Shown in pieces: positions 1 through 9,296 of a stretch of DNA of 48,281 nucleotides. The stretch covers positions 1 through 48,281 of the forward strand of contig CAJQKV010000040.1 in assembly GCA_905479015.1 (NCBI GenBank). The letters run 5' to 3'. Under the pieces are notes generated by a model. That model saw only the letters and a list, made by a program, of their open reading frames with translations. It was not told the origin of the DNA and did no database searches. Source of the DNA: an uncultured Cyclobacteriaceae bacterium. GTDB lineage: Bacteria > Bacteroidota > Bacteroidia > Cytophagales > Cyclobacteriaceae. The first letter of the stretch is position 1. The number at the start of each line of letters is the position of its first letter. Both the position numbers and the translations under genes were made by a program.

Positions 1-229
1 AAGTATTGGGGGCACTTTTATACTCAGTGAGGCTAGACATTGCTTATTTAACTACCACCTCTCTAAGATTTCTGCCTGATCAATGACTTTGTCTTGAGAG
101 TAATTTCTATTTCCTTCTCAAGGTCATTATTAATGAGATCTTAACTAGAATAAATGTATCCTTTTGGAAAGAGCATAAAAAGTAAATAATTTAGCCTCTT
201 ACTAAAACGAAAAGCAACGCCTATCACTT
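1..229. other. Intergenic leader, no gene seen
   Basis: No convincing reading frame or RNA gene is visible. The stretch just before 230 is A/T rich and presumably carries the promoter of the lipoprotein that follows, but no clear TAnnTTTG element stands out. Confidence 0.4.
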
Positions 230-754
230 ATGAAAAAATCAATATTCATTTTATTAGTTATGGCATTCGCATGCGAGCCCGCTAAAAAAGTAGAAAAAGA
301 AATCGTTCCGAACGAAATCGGATATCAAATCTCTGAGGATGGAACTAAGATTGCCTTGTATAGTGATTCAAAATCAACTATTCAAGTTTGGGAAAATTAT
401 ATTAAAGCTCATAATGAAAAAGATACCGCAGCCATTCGTAAGTTGAATTCAGTAGAAAATTTCAAAGCTTACGCACCAACTGGTGAATTGATTGACGGAT
501 CTGATGCGCACATTGCTTTTCTGTCCAAGTGGTTTGTGGAAAATAATCCGAAATGGACCACCAAGTATATGATTGCTAATGAGTACACAAACAAAGAGGG
601 AAAATCATATCAATGGATCACGTCGGGACACGATCTTACCCTAACAGTGGACGAAACAGAGATCAAACTTAATCAGGTACATGACGCACTCATTGTCGAT
701 GGAAAAGTTCAACTTTTTTATGTAAACGAAAGAGTACAAGTTCCTGGAGAATAG
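230..754 (+). CDS. NTF2-like (SnoaL-type) lipoprotein
   Basis: 174 residues. The N-terminus is a short lipoprotein signal ending in a lipobox (AFAC, Cys15), so the protein is probably anchored to an outer or inner membrane leaflet. The body (about residues 45-170) has the helix-then-sheet pattern of the NTF2/SnoaL-like fold: a helical stretch with WENYIKAHNEKDTAAI, then strands rich in W, T and D. Members are cone-shaped dimers with very diverse ligands, so no substrate can be named. It is a stand-alone gene with a strong terminator directly after it. Similar NTF2-like lipoproteins occur at 16142 (- strand) and 17723, and a decayed one near 6109, so the family is expanded here. Confidence 0.75.
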   Translation: MKKSIFILLVMAFACEPAKKVEKEIVPNEIGYQISEDGTKIALYSDSKSTIQVWENYIKAHNEKDTAAIRKLNSVENFKAYAPTGELIDGSDAHIAFLSKWFVENNPKWTTKYMIANEYTNKEGKSYQWITSGHDLTLTVDETEIKLNQVHDALIVDGKVQLFYVNERVQVPGE

Positions 755-780
755 AAGGCTTATCTCATAAACACAGTAAA

Positions 781-814
781 AAAAGCTCATAACTGTCGTT
801 ATGAGCTTTTTTTT
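781..814 (+). terminator. Rho-independent terminator after the NTF2-like lipoprotein gene
   Basis: A 13-bp stem (781-793 with 798-810) with a TGTC loop is followed by a T run. The 5' arm begins with A residues, so it may also act on the opposite strand. Confidence 0.85.
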
Positions 815-994
815 ATAGATCCTAATTTTAAGTAGCATAATGACTGATTTTCTGATAAGTGTTCATTGTGATTATAGGATTAAATTCCTAGTTATGAATT
901 GTTTTTCATTATTGTCCCTAACTTGCATTAACCGCCCTTATAAAAGATGGAAAAGAAGCTAAATAATAAATTATATTACACTTAAAAAAATAGA

Positions 995-1564
995 ATGAAA
1001 AATCAATTGTGCACATCGCTATTTGTTTTCTTTTTGACGCTTGGTACCCATGCCCAAGTTTGGACCATTGATCCCAATCATTCAAGTATCATGTTTAATG
1101 CCAAGCATTCCGGCATCTCATTTGTAAATGGTAGGTTCATGGAATTTGAAGCAACGGTGAAAGGCGGGACACCCTTAGATTTTACAGGTGCTCAAGTGAG
1201 CTTTCAAGCTCAAGTTGGTAGTGTCAGCACCGGTGCTGAAGGCCGCGATAAACACTTGAAAAGTAGTGACTTTTTTGATATGGAAAATTATCCAACAATC
1301 ACGTTTATAAGCAAATCATTTATCAAATCAAGCGAAAAAAAATACAAAGTGGTGGGTGATTTGACGATGAGAGGCAATACCAAAGAAGTGATTCTATCCG
1401 CAAATCACATAGGCTCAACCAAAACCAGAAATGACCTCAATAAAGTAGGATTTCAGATCATAGGAAGTGTTGATCGAAACGAATTTGGCGTATCGGGAGC
1501 CTCTAGTTCCGTCGCTCCTGACATAGAAATTCTTTGTAATATTGAGATGTCTGAACAAAAGTAG
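995..1564 (+). CDS. YceI family periplasmic lipid-binding protein
   Basis: 189 residues with a Sec signal peptide (cleavage near residue 20, THAQ). The rest matches the YceI lipocalin-like fold: the opening VWTIDPNHSSIMFNAKHSGI, a central block with GRDKHLKSSDFFDMENYPTI, then DLTMRGNTKEV and a C-terminal GFQIIGSVDRNEFGVSG. YceI proteins are beta-barrels that bind polyisoprenoid or similar lipid chains; the cellular role is poorly defined. Length is typical. It is monocistronic, with about 230 bp to the next gene. Confidence 0.9.
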   Translation: MKNQLCTSLFVFFLTLGTHAQVWTIDPNHSSIMFNAKHSGISFVNGRFMEFEATVKGGTPLDFTGAQVSFQAQVGSVSTGAEGRDKHLKSSDFFDMENYPTITFISKSFIKSSEKKYKVVGDLTMRGNTKEVILSANHIGSTKTRNDLNKVGFQIIGSVDRNEFGVSGASSSVAPDIEILCNIEMSEQK

Positions 1565-1799
1565 TTGGATGGTCAATGGTGCTGGTAGCGATCATTTTCT
1601 TAGACCTTATTGGTTTTGAAAGTGTAAGGAGGTCTGGATCCACGTTTATTCACATGTGAGGTGACTGATGCTTACGGTCAGTATTATTTATGCAATTAAG
1701 GTCAACTAAAACTTAATACAAGTTAACAATGAAGTATTAATAATTTCTTTTTAGGTGCTTAGGTAAAAAGATTAAATTAATTATATGATGTTCTAAATC
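1565..1799. other. Intergenic stretch upstream of the mer-like pair
   Basis: No gene is seen. In related bacteria an ArsR-type regulator often precedes merTP; none is encoded here. Confidence 0.5.
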
Positions 1800-2396
1800 A
1801 TGAAAAGTGACTTTAAATTCATATGTGTGAGTTTGTTAGGTGCGATTACGGCATCTCTATGCTGTATCGCTCCTTTTCTAACTTTAATCGCAGGTACAAG
1901 TAGTCTGGCTGCTGCCTTTTCTTGGATCGCACCTTATAGACCATATCTGATAGAGCTCACCCTTTTCGTACTTGGCATTACTTGGTATCAAAAACTATAT
2001 ACTCCAAAAGAAATCGATTGTGACTGTGAGCCTGTGAAGCCAAAATTCATGCATTCGAAATCGTTTTTAGGCATCGTGACGGTAGTCGCCCTACTCATGT
2101 TGACGTTTCCCTATTACTCGCAGAAGTTATATCTTGACCCATTAAGTGAAGTTATTTCCTACGATCCATCGGTGATTCATCGAACAGAATTTAAAATCGC
2201 TGGGATGACCTGTTCAGGTTGTGAAGCACCTATCATTGACGAAGTGAACCAACTCAAAGGCATACTGGAGTTGACCGTTTCCTATGGCAGTGGTAATGCA
2301 GTCATTGGTTATGATCCAACTCAAACCAATGAATACAAAATTGAACAAGCTATTAATGCATCAGGTTATCAGGTGATAGATCACCTTCCTCATTAA
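1800..2396 (+). CDS. merTP: MerTP-like mercuric ion transporter with fused HMA domain
   Basis: 198 residues. The N-terminal half resembles MerT: a first membrane segment (about 8-30) holding the vicinal pair Cys21-Cys22, a second segment (about 45-63), a loop with CDC (Cys74, Cys76) and a third segment (about 88-106). The C-terminal 70 residues form a heavy-metal-associated domain with GMTCSGC (Cys138 and Cys141), corresponding to MerP fused in cis. By family, periplasmic Hg(II) would be taken over by the HMA cysteines and passed through the membrane pair. Its TAA stop overlaps the next ATG (TAATG), so the two genes are translationally coupled. No merA reductase or regulator is nearby, so the exported or imported metal remains an inference. 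Confidence 0.85.
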   Translation: MKSDFKFICVSLLGAITASLCCIAPFLTLIAGTSSLAAAFSWIAPYRPYLIELTLFVLGITWYQKLYTPKEIDCDCEPVKPKFMHSKSFLGIVTVVALLMLTFPYYSQKLYLDPLSEVISYDPSVIHRTEFKIAGMTCSGCEAPIIDEVNQLKGILELTVSYGSGNAVIGYDPTQTNEYKIEQAINASGYQVIDHLPH

Positions 2397-2602
2397 TGGA
2401 ATTCTTATTAACATCTGAAATTACCTGTCCAAACTGTGACCATCGAAGGATCGAAGAGATGCCTACCGATGCATGTCAATTCTTTTATGCTTGCGCAAAT
2501 TGTAAAATTGTACTCAAGCCTAAAAAAGGAGATTGTTGCGTGTATTGTTCGTATGGCACTGTCCCATGTCCTCCTGTACAGAAGAACCTGCGTTGTTGTT
2601 AA
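2396..2602 (+). CDS. Small Cys-rich GDCCVYCSYG-motif protein
   Basis: 68 residues with ten cysteines: an N-terminal CPNC pair, a CANC pair, then GDCCVYCSYGTVPCPPVQ and a terminal CC. The GDCC..CSYG block is a known signature of short proteins often encoded beside MerTP in Bacteroidota and Proteobacteria. The pairs suggest zinc-ribbon or soft-metal binding. The start is fixed by the TAATG overlap with merTP. A cytosolic metal-buffering or delivery role is likely but not proven. Confidence 0.85.
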   Translation: MEFLLTSEITCPNCDHRRIEEMPTDACQFFYACANCKIVLKPKKGDCCVYCSYGTVPCPPVQKNLRCC

Positions 2603-2906
2603 AAGGATAAATGCGAGCTTACTGAGACTAAATGCCCTTATAAATAGCCAGACTCAACTGCTTATCCAAAGTCAACCTCACCCTTTACATGTATTCACGT
2701 TTCTCTGCGCCTGAGAAAGTCAACAAAACCTCGACTATAGAAATAAACATCGACCTTAGACACTTCTGAGAGCTTCAAACGTCCGTGGAGCAAAGCTTAT
2801 TGAGCAGGTGAGTCCAGCTCAATTTCCGCACTAAAGAGTAAGAAAATGACCAATAAAGGAAGCAAAGCTATGACCAAGTGCATATAGAATGTTACTTCAC
2901 AATTGA
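2603..2906. other. Intergenic stretch between convergent genes, no gene seen
   Basis: No coding sequence is supported; the one sizeable frame in this stretch runs out of frame from inside the Cys-rich gene. Confidence 0.4.
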
Positions 2907-5900
2907 TCAATCTTCTTTATTCCTTCTAACTTTCAAAATTACTGCTACATCTAATAAATCTTTAACCCCATTTTGAGCTTGTGACGTTGGGTTGACATCT
3001 GCCGATTGAAGTACATTCATCATATAAATTAATTTATTCTGAAGACCGATAATGGTTTCTTTTTCAGGAGAAACAGCACGAATGCTGCCATATAAAATAT
3101 CCTGATCACTTGGGCTACCCGTACCTAGCAAAGCCAAAGCAGCCAAGGATGGTTTCCTTTGTGTGACCATTGTTTCCGCCATTTCTTGTAGTTCATGATA
3201 GGCCTGATAACATGCCATGCTCAAGTTATGCTGGGACTTTAAGGCCGCCGAACTGATTGACACCCGAGGATCCATGCGCAGGGCCAAAGGTTTTTCGGTA
3301 ACCTCGCCATCAACCGTAAGGCGGACACGATAGCGTCCTGGATTTACCATGGGACCTAACGGACCACTGGGTGTATTGTTATAAACGGCAGCAATAGAAT
3401 AGGAAGCCTCAGCCCCCCTAGGTGGTGCATATTTCAAGTCCCATATAAAACGATGATGGCCAGCGCTCGTTCCCAATTTTTGGACCGGCCGCATCCAATA
3501 GGTTGGATGGCGTTGGGTAGTAGTATCCACATTGACGGGTAAATCATCGCTCGCATACCTTCTTATGACCTTTCCATCTTGATGCAGTACCTCTAGTTGT
3601 ACTGAACTTGCACCTGCCGCAAGATGATAATCTAAAATAGCACCATCGGGAGGATTTTGTCCAGTGGGCTCTTCAGGTGGTAGCGGGGTGTCATGAAACA
3701 TATTGTCTCTCACTCGGGTCGCTAAGGAAGGTGTAAATAAGTGAACAGACTCCTTTTGCGTTTTTATGATTTCGCGTAAGGGCGCTATATTATCTAAAAT
3801 CCAGATAGAACGGCCATGGGTCCCTACCACGAGGTCATCCTCATGAATCACCAAGTCCCTGATAGAGGTGGCAGGCATGTTATTACGAAGTGATTGCCAA
3901 TGAGCTCCCTCGTCTACAGAAAAGTATACGGCTCTCTCGGTTCCCGCAAACAACAGTCCCGGTTGCTTTGGGTCAGCCCTCACTACATTGACAGGACCGT
4001 TTGAAGGCAGGCCTTGGGTAACCAATTTCCAGTTTTTACCAGCATCGTGCGTTTTATAAATATAAGGCGCCATATCATCTTTTCTTATGGCATTAATGGC
4101 AATATAAGCCGTGTTTTCATCAAAATAACTGGCATCTATTTGAGCAACTTTATCCCATGATGAGATTTGGGGAGGCGTGACGTCCTGCCAGTTTACACCA
4201 CCATCCCTAGTTAAGTGGACGCGACCGTCATCGGTGCCTGCCCAAATAATATGGGCTGCCAATGGAGACGGGCCGAGCGAATAAATAACACCTCTTCGGG
4301 CCATCTTTTCCATCTCTTTGGTCTTATATATACCCACACTGGCAGGGACTTCAGGTTGTTCGTAAGTCAAATCAGGACTGATGATTTCCCAACTTTGACC
4401 TTCATTGGTCGTCTTCCACAATACATTGGTGGCAAACAAAAGCATGTGGTCATCTGCTGGATGAAACATCAAAGGCAGGGTTCTTACGAAACGATAAGCA
4501 CCCGAGCGTACCGCCTCGGGTGTAATGCTTTGGGATTGACCCGTTAATTTATTGAATCGGGTGACACGACCCCCATAAATGATATTGGGATCTTTGGGAT
4601 CTGGAGCTACGTATGCATACTCGTCAGCACCAATACCCATGAATTCTCTAAAACTAATTTGACCCCCATCTCCTCTGCTCGCAATGCCAATGGCTCCACT
4701 TTCCTGCTGACCTCCATACACCATATAGGGAAAGTCTCCATCTGTAGCAACATGATATAATTGGGCGGTAGGTTGATTGTACCAAGAACTCCAAGTTCTT
4801 CCCGCATTTACCGTGACGATGGCACCTTGGTCCGCCACGAACAACATAATATCAGGGGAATTTGGATTGATCCAAATACGGTGATAGTCATCTCCACCCG
4901 GTGCTCCTTTCAGGGAACTCCATGTTTTCCCTCCGTCAGCAGAGGTATAGGAAGCCACATTGCCCACATACAAGCGATCCGGATCTTTGGGATGCACTTT
5001 GATTTCAGCGAAGTCTCCTCCTCTGCCCCAAAGTCTTCGATTGCCATGTAAAAAAAACCAGCTTTCTCCCCCGTCTGTACTTTTGTAGAGCCCCCCCGCT
5101 TCGCGGGCATCTACTAGGGCAAACATAAGATTTGAATTGCTGGGTGCAATGGTGAACCCTATCCTGCCTAAACCCTGCTCAGCCCCTGGCAATCCCTTTT
5201 CTATTTTTCTCCAATGTTCACCGCCATCTGTCGACTTATACAAACCACTATTAGGACCTGACCAATTGGCATTTTCCCATGGTCCTTCCTGATGTTGCCA
5301 CATATCTGCAAACAGTATTTCAGGATTATTGGGATCAAACTCTAGCTGTATCGCACCTGTATGCTCATCCAGGTAAAGTACCTTGCGCCAAGTGTTTCCT
5401 CCATCATCCGTTTTAAATACGCCCCGTTCTTCATTGGAACCATAAGGATGTCCCAAACCTGCTACAAAGACAAGTTCTGGTTGGGTAGGATGAATGACCA
5501 CACGACCTACCTGCTGTACATCTGATAATCCGATATGTGTCCAACTTTTTCCTCCATCAATACTTTTAAAAATACCGTCTCCAACACCCAAATCTGGACG
5601 GTGTAGGCCTTCACCCGTACCTACGTAAAGAACCTCAGGGTTGCTCTCTGAAACGGCTATATCCCCAATGGATCCGGTAGGCGCCTCATCGAATATCGGA
5701 TTCCATGTACGTCCAAAATCATCGGTTTTCCAAACACCCCCATTGTTCACCCCCATGTAAAAGATGTTGGGTTGAGAAGGAACACCGGTACCTCCTACGG
5801 TTCTACTGGCCCGAAAAGGACCAATCATCCGATAGTCTAAATCTTGATAATCCACTAGATCAATGGATTGTGCATCTATTGTAGAGGTAGTAAGGCCGCA

Positions 5901-5978
5901 AGTAATCATTACTAGCCATCGCACACATCGAAAAAATAAAAATTTAGGCATATATAGGGGTTTAATTGAATGTATCAT
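2907..5978 (-). CDS. Large secreted BNR/sortilin-like beta-propeller protein
   Basis: 1023 residues. A signal peptide is present; the cleaner start may be Met10 (5951, MPKFLFF...), since the upstream nine residues look like extra leader. The body is built of repeated BNR/Asp-box motifs of the S-x-D-x-G-x-x-W type (for example KTDDFGRTW, KSIDGGKSW, KTDDGGNTW, KSTDGGEHW, TSADGGKTW, KTTNEGQSW), giving one or two multi-bladed beta-propellers over about residues 40-760. The C-terminal 250 residues hold a beta-sandwich-like segment and a helical tail. Proteins of this size are usually annotated as glycosyl hydrolase or VPS10/sortilin-like; catalytic residues cannot be identified, so enzymatic function is unproven. 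It is alone on the - strand and has no T9SS tail. Confidence 0.85.
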   Translation of the reverse strand: MIHSIKPLYMPKFLFFRCVRWLVMITCGLTTSTIDAQSIDLVDYQDLDYRMIGPFRASRTVGGTGVPSQPNIFYMGVNNGGVWKTDDFGRTWNPIFDEAPTGSIGDIAVSESNPEVLYVGTGEGLHRPDLGVGDGIFKSIDGGKSWTHIGLSDVQQVGRVVIHPTQPELVFVAGLGHPYGSNEERGVFKTDDGGNTWRKVLYLDEHTGAIQLEFDPNNPEILFADMWQHQEGPWENANWSGPNSGLYKSTDGGEHWRKIEKGLPGAEQGLGRIGFTIAPSNSNLMFALVDAREAGGLYKSTDGGESWFFLHGNRRLWGRGGDFAEIKVHPKDPDRLYVGNVASYTSADGGKTWSSLKGAPGGDDYHRIWINPNSPDIMLFVADQGAIVTVNAGRTWSSWYNQPTAQLYHVATDGDFPYMVYGGQQESGAIGIASRGDGGQISFREFMGIGADEYAYVAPDPKDPNIIYGGRVTRFNKLTGQSQSITPEAVRSGAYRFVRTLPLMFHPADDHMLLFATNVLWKTTNEGQSWEIISPDLTYEQPEVPASVGIYKTKEMEKMARRGVIYSLGPSPLAAHIIWAGTDDGRVHLTRDGGVNWQDVTPPQISSWDKVAQIDASYFDENTAYIAINAIRKDDMAPYIYKTHDAGKNWKLVTQGLPSNGPVNVVRADPKQPGLLFAGTERAVYFSVDEGAHWQSLRNNMPATSIRDLVIHEDDLVVGTHGRSIWILDNIAPLREIIKTQKESVHLFTPSLATRVRDNMFHDTPLPPEEPTGQNPPDGAILDYHLAAGASSVQLEVLHQDGKVIRRYASDDLPVNVDTTTQRHPTYWMRPVQKLGTSAGHHRFIWDLKYAPPRGAEASYSIAAVYNNTPSGPLGPMVNPGRYRVRLTVDGEVTEKPLALRMDPRVSISSAALKSQHNLSMACYQAYHELQEMAETMVTQRKPSLAALALLGTGSPSDQDILYGSIRAVSPEKETIIGLQNKLIYMMNVLQSADVNPTSQAQNGVKDLLDVAVILKVRRNKED

Positions 5979-6108
5979 GTACTTGAAAGCCTACTAATAA
6001 TACTAAAATTGGTAGGTTATAAATCTTAAGGAAGTTAACATTTATACCCCAAAAGACAAAAACTGAAGCTACTAACCGAACAGAACCGCTACTCCCCACT
6101 TGTTTTAC

Positions 6109-6402
6109 CTACAGCCTTCCAATTCCACTAGGTTTGTGAAATCGTTGTGGCTGGTTCCCGCATTGAGAGGATCGATGATACTTTAACCCCACACACCTAG
6201 ATCTTCTCATTGCTTGGGTACTATTCATATAAATTTTTAAATCTGGTGACTCCAATGACTTCAGACCATCAATATCATTATTTAAATATTTTTGGTAGTG
6301 CGATCGTATCGCCATTGATTTTTCGTCATTGAAAGTAACCTGAACATCGGTCGTTTCGTTACAGCTGATTTACAAAGCTAATAATGGAATAAAAATTTTA
6401 TT
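6109..6402 (-). pseudogene. Decayed NTF2-like lipoprotein gene
   Basis: Reading the - strand from about 6402, a signal-peptide-like stretch (KIFIPLLAL) is followed directly by an in-frame TAA, then a lipobox-like ISC and NETTDVQVTFNDEKSM, continuing into AIRSHYQKYLNNDIDGLKSLESPD, which resembles the helical start of an NTF2-like domain. No ATG precedes the signal stretch. After about 6225 the frame turns into low-quality sequence, while another frame reads IIDPLNAGTSHNDFTNLVE, suggesting a frameshift or a second relic. This is a gene broken by a nonsense change and probably by an indel. The family assignment is tentative. Confidence 0.5.
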
Positions 6403-6472
6403 ATTTTGTTGATTGAATAGTTCATTAAAGTAATATTTTTTTTGTTGATGATGAAAAAAATCAACCTATAAT

Positions 6473-7774
6473 TTATTTCAAGACTTTCACCAACCGGGTA
6501 CGCTCCTTGGCTCCACTGTTATTCTCCAACTGTATGATATAAATACCTTCACTCATGGTCGTCAGATCAATATACTTTTCTTTGGTCCTGAGTGCTTTCT
6601 TTCCTGATAAAGTATAAATAATGGCTTCTTTAAACTCACTCATTTGAATATGGATCCTATCTTGAGCTGGATTGGGATAAATCATCATTGATGGGCTCAT
6701 TAAAGACAAAATGGTCTCTTCATCATCAATAGTTCCTCCCATCGATTCACCAAACTTGACCTCATCAAAATAATAGGTCTTTGCCCCCGCTGTAGCACCC
6801 TCGGTTCCAAAATTAAAAAAAATGGATGCCATGTTATAAATCCATCCTCGCTCTAAGCCTATGCTTAAAAACTCCGTACCTGGTGCTTGATCAACAAAGT
6901 CAAACGTTAATACTTCCCATTCTTCAGTAACTGTAGTGTTGGTTTCTGTTTCACAAGTATGGGTAGGATCATTAGCATCTTCTACTTTCAAACGAATCGG
7001 CGTACCCGCTGCCGGTGACCATACTTTGACGGTTATTTTTGAATCTGATAAGGACAGTGGAATAGGGGTGGCAAAGCCCGAAGGCGTACCCAGCGTCGTT
7101 CCAGCCCAAGTGGCTGCTGTACTCGTTTTTATCACTTGCATTACTTTGTTTTCAGGATTCAATGGATCCTCTATTAAAAATGACTCATTCCCTCCGAAAT
7201 CAGTCATGGTATAGTTCACGGAGGTCTCTTCGAAATCCAAAGGTAAATCTATTTGAGTCCCTCCAAACCACTGCTCAATGTCATCGAATAAAAATGTTGA
7301 AGTGGCCGATCCATCACCCACATTTCCAAAATCAAACATGAAAACAATAAAATTAAAATTTGAAGGCTCACCTGTGAAGTCCCAGGTCAGAACCTCCCAT
7401 TGACCCGATACATTAGTTTCAACATCCCTTTCTGCAGCGCCGGTAGCTCCTTCCAATTTAAATTTAACGATAGTTCCCACTGGAGCAGTGGTGTAAACTT
7501 TCATTGAAATAGAATTTAAGGTACTGAAATCTAGGTTCTCCGTTAATGCTATTTTACTCCCTGCCCAAATGGCTCCATCTGATCTGATTATTTTGGCGAC
7601 ATGGGTACTTGTATTGATCCCTTCAGCTTGTGGATTTTCTAAAACGGAGGCTATTCCTCCATCAAAATCAACAAAATCAGAGGTATTGATGGTCGTCTCA
7701 AAATCTATAGGCAAAGATTGTGAGTGACCAATGAGTCCCAAAAAAAGCGAAGTTAAAAAAATAGCTATTCTCAT
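6473..7774 (-). CDS. T9SS-sorted secreted protein with two carbohydrate-binding-like modules
   Basis: 433 residues. The signal peptide ends near residue 19 (GHSQS). Two similar modules of roughly 150 residues follow (about 20-175 and 178-345). Each has an opening LPxDFE, a WAG strand, an EWEVLTFDF-type strand and an F-x-F-DD/DE closing strand, as in galactose-binding jelly-roll modules attached to laminarinases and agarases. Residues about 358-433 are a type A Por secretion tail (MIYPNPAQDRIHI, YTLSGKKAL, LTTMSEGIYIIQLE, KVLK end). It should be exported through the type IX system and anchored or released at the surface. No catalytic domain is present, so it is a binding or scaffolding protein. 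Confidence 0.85.
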   Translation of the reverse strand: MRIAIFLTSLFLGLIGHSQSLPIDFETTINTSDFVDFDGGIASVLENPQAEGINTSTHVAKIIRSDGAIWAGSKIALTENLDFSTLNSISMKVYTTAPVGTIVKFKLEGATGAAERDVETNVSGQWEVLTWDFTGEPSNFNFIVFMFDFGNVGDGSATSTFLFDDIEQWFGGTQIDLPLDFEETSVNYTMTDFGGNESFLIEDPLNPENKVMQVIKTSTAATWAGTTLGTPSGFATPIPLSLSDSKITVKVWSPAAGTPIRLKVEDANDPTHTCETETNTTVTEEWEVLTFDFVDQAPGTEFLSIGLERGWIYNMASIFFNFGTEGATAGAKTYYFDEVKFGESMGGTIDDEETILSLMSPSMMIYPNPAQDRIHIQMSEFKEAIIYTLSGKKALRTKEKYIDLTTMSEGIYIIQLENNSGAKERTRLVKVLK

Positions 7775-7879
7775 GTTTTTTTATTTTCTGTAAAACTGAT
7801 GACATTCTTTATCAATTCCGACACTTTTTAGGAAAAATATGATCAGATAAATATGAATGTCATAAAACCTATCGATTAT

Positions 7880-8238
7880 GCTATCTTATCTAAGTGTTTT
7901 GGGACTAGTTAGTTGGTCCTTGTATTCGCGAGATTCCTTATCTCAAAGATCTTGAAAAAAAATACAAAGGTTCGAACATCTAATTTGTAAGTATTTCAAT
8001 CGATCTCATAGATGATTTAAATAAATGGAAAAATTTTGTGAGTAAAAAAAATCTTGGGGGTATTCAGTTGTACGCAGAGGGCGATTGGAAATCTTCCATC
8101 ATCACTTATTATACCATTGAAGGAATCCCAAGATTTATTCTTATTGATCCTCAGGGTAATATTGTGAGCGCCGACGCGATGCAACCCTCAGATCCCAAAC
8201 TCGTTGCGCTTCTTGATGAACTCACTCAGACTGACTGA
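7880..8238 (+). pseudogene. Nonsense-broken thioredoxin/TlpA-like gene
   Basis: One + frame from 7915 reads GPCIREIPYLKDLEKKYKGSNI, then a TAA (7981-7983), then FVSISIDLIDDLNKWKNFVS and on to IPRFILIDPQGNIV (cis-Pro loop) and a terminal helix. This is the layout of a TlpA/ResA thioredoxin domain with WCGPC degraded to VGPC. Another in-frame TAG lies at 7906-7908, just before the active site. Only 66 codons from a GTG at 8038 remain open, and they lack the active site. The upstream half, normally holding the signal peptide and an N-terminal domain, is gone. Confidence 0.8.
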
Positions 8239-8579
8239 TTTAACCGTACACAAGCAACTAAGTTAAGCCTAAAGTTGAAATAGACATTAATACATAATAG
8301 TTTATGATATTTGATGTTTGGGGGCTCTTTAAGCTCTTTTCCTCTTTGGTACTTTCTTTTTTTAGACCGTTACTTTTTGATCTGGGAATTTTTCGGTTCA
8401 TTCTATCGGTATTTCGCCGAATCAGATGCCTACCGCAGATGCCCTCATTGATTAAAATAAGTCTTAAAACCACTTTATGTTGATTCCAATAGATAAAATA
8501 AAACAGATTTCACCCCACGTTTAACATTGATATTTTTTTATTAAATTTATTTCTTTTTTAAATTTTAAACAATCATAAA
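8239..8579. other. Intergenic stretch, no supported gene
   Basis: A 71-codon - strand frame (8258-8473) exists but has low-complexity Lys/Arg content and no recognisable motif. The last 60 bases before 8580 are very A/T rich and probably hold the promoter of the next gene. Confidence 0.4.
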
Positions 8580-9005
8580 ATGGGAGAACTTGAAATATTA
8601 AATTATTATCAATTAGCCTTTATCGCTAACGCAATTTATCTATTGACCTTCACCGGACTAATTTTCATCACTTTCAGACTGGTCAGGGTTCAAAGGGAAA
8701 ATAATGCCAATACTTTAGGAAAAATATTGGTCACCTTATTTGGACTTTGCACTACTTTTTATGGATACAATATTTTTTCATATTTACGCATCAATCAATT
8801 AACTCAATCCTTCAGGTTATCAGAATTAGAATCTCAAGGTGTAGGCATATCATCCGTTGCAGAAAGTTTTATTGCGTTCACTGGCCATACTTTTGATCAG
8901 GGGGTGCCTTCATCATTCGCGCCTGAACCTGCTGCAGCTGTTTTCTTATTGACATTTGCCGCAATGATCATTGGAGGAATCTGGATGAAGTTGACCAAAG
9001 ATTAA
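8580..9005 (+). CDS. Small membrane protein, unknown function
   Basis: 141 residues with three predicted membrane helices: about 12-35, 45-68 and 115-137. A polar loop between helices 2 and 3 carries a conserved-looking ELESQGVGISSVAESF stretch. No signal peptide cleavage site and no known family signature are visible. It is followed by a good terminator, so it is monocistronic. I do not recognise it. Confidence 0.65.
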   Translation: MGELEILNYYQLAFIANAIYLLTFTGLIFITFRLVRVQRENNANTLGKILVTLFGLCTTFYGYNIFSYLRINQLTQSFRLSELESQGVGISSVAESFIAFTGHTFDQGVPSSFAPEPAAAVFLLTFAAMIIGGIWMKLTKD

Positions 9006-9037
9006 CCCTATATCCATCCACTTATTCCAGGAATTTC

Positions 9038-9076
9038 AATGCAGGGAGGTCTTCAAATAGGTCTTCCTGCATTTTT
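9038..9076 (+). terminator. Rho-independent terminator after the small membrane protein gene
   Basis: The arm AATGCAGGGAG (9038-9048) pairs, with one mismatch, with CTTCCTGCATT (9063-9073), followed by a short T run. Confidence 0.75.
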
Positions 9077-9078
9077 GT

Positions 9079-9171
9079 TTAAACGAAAGCGGTCCATTCA
9101 GAACCTACGTAGCGCATATTAACTTCATTCTCTTTGATAACCATGGGGAAGACAATATGCTCAATAACGAT
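9079..9171 (-). pseudogene. C-terminal coding relic
   Basis: On the - strand a stretch reads IEHIVFPMVIKENEV, NMRYVGSEWTAFV and a stop, with protein-like composition, and is closed on the upstream side by a stop. It looks like the last 30 residues of a lost gene. Family not recognised. Confidence 0.3.
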
Positions 9172-9296
9172 TTAGGTTATCCTTAATCCCGGACCTAGAT
9201 ACCCATCATTATGAGTATTTAAATATTTATAATGATATGACATATTTTGATTTTATTATATGAAAAAACTTATATTTTATTGTATATATTGTAGAT

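Noticed and set aside
2436-2714. 92-codon frame overlapping the Cys-rich gene
   Set aside because: It is out of frame with the clearly coding GDCCVYCSYG protein.
8258-8473. 71-codon - strand frame rich in Lys/Arg
   Set aside because: No motif, no promoter or start context; likely chance in an A/T-rich spacer.
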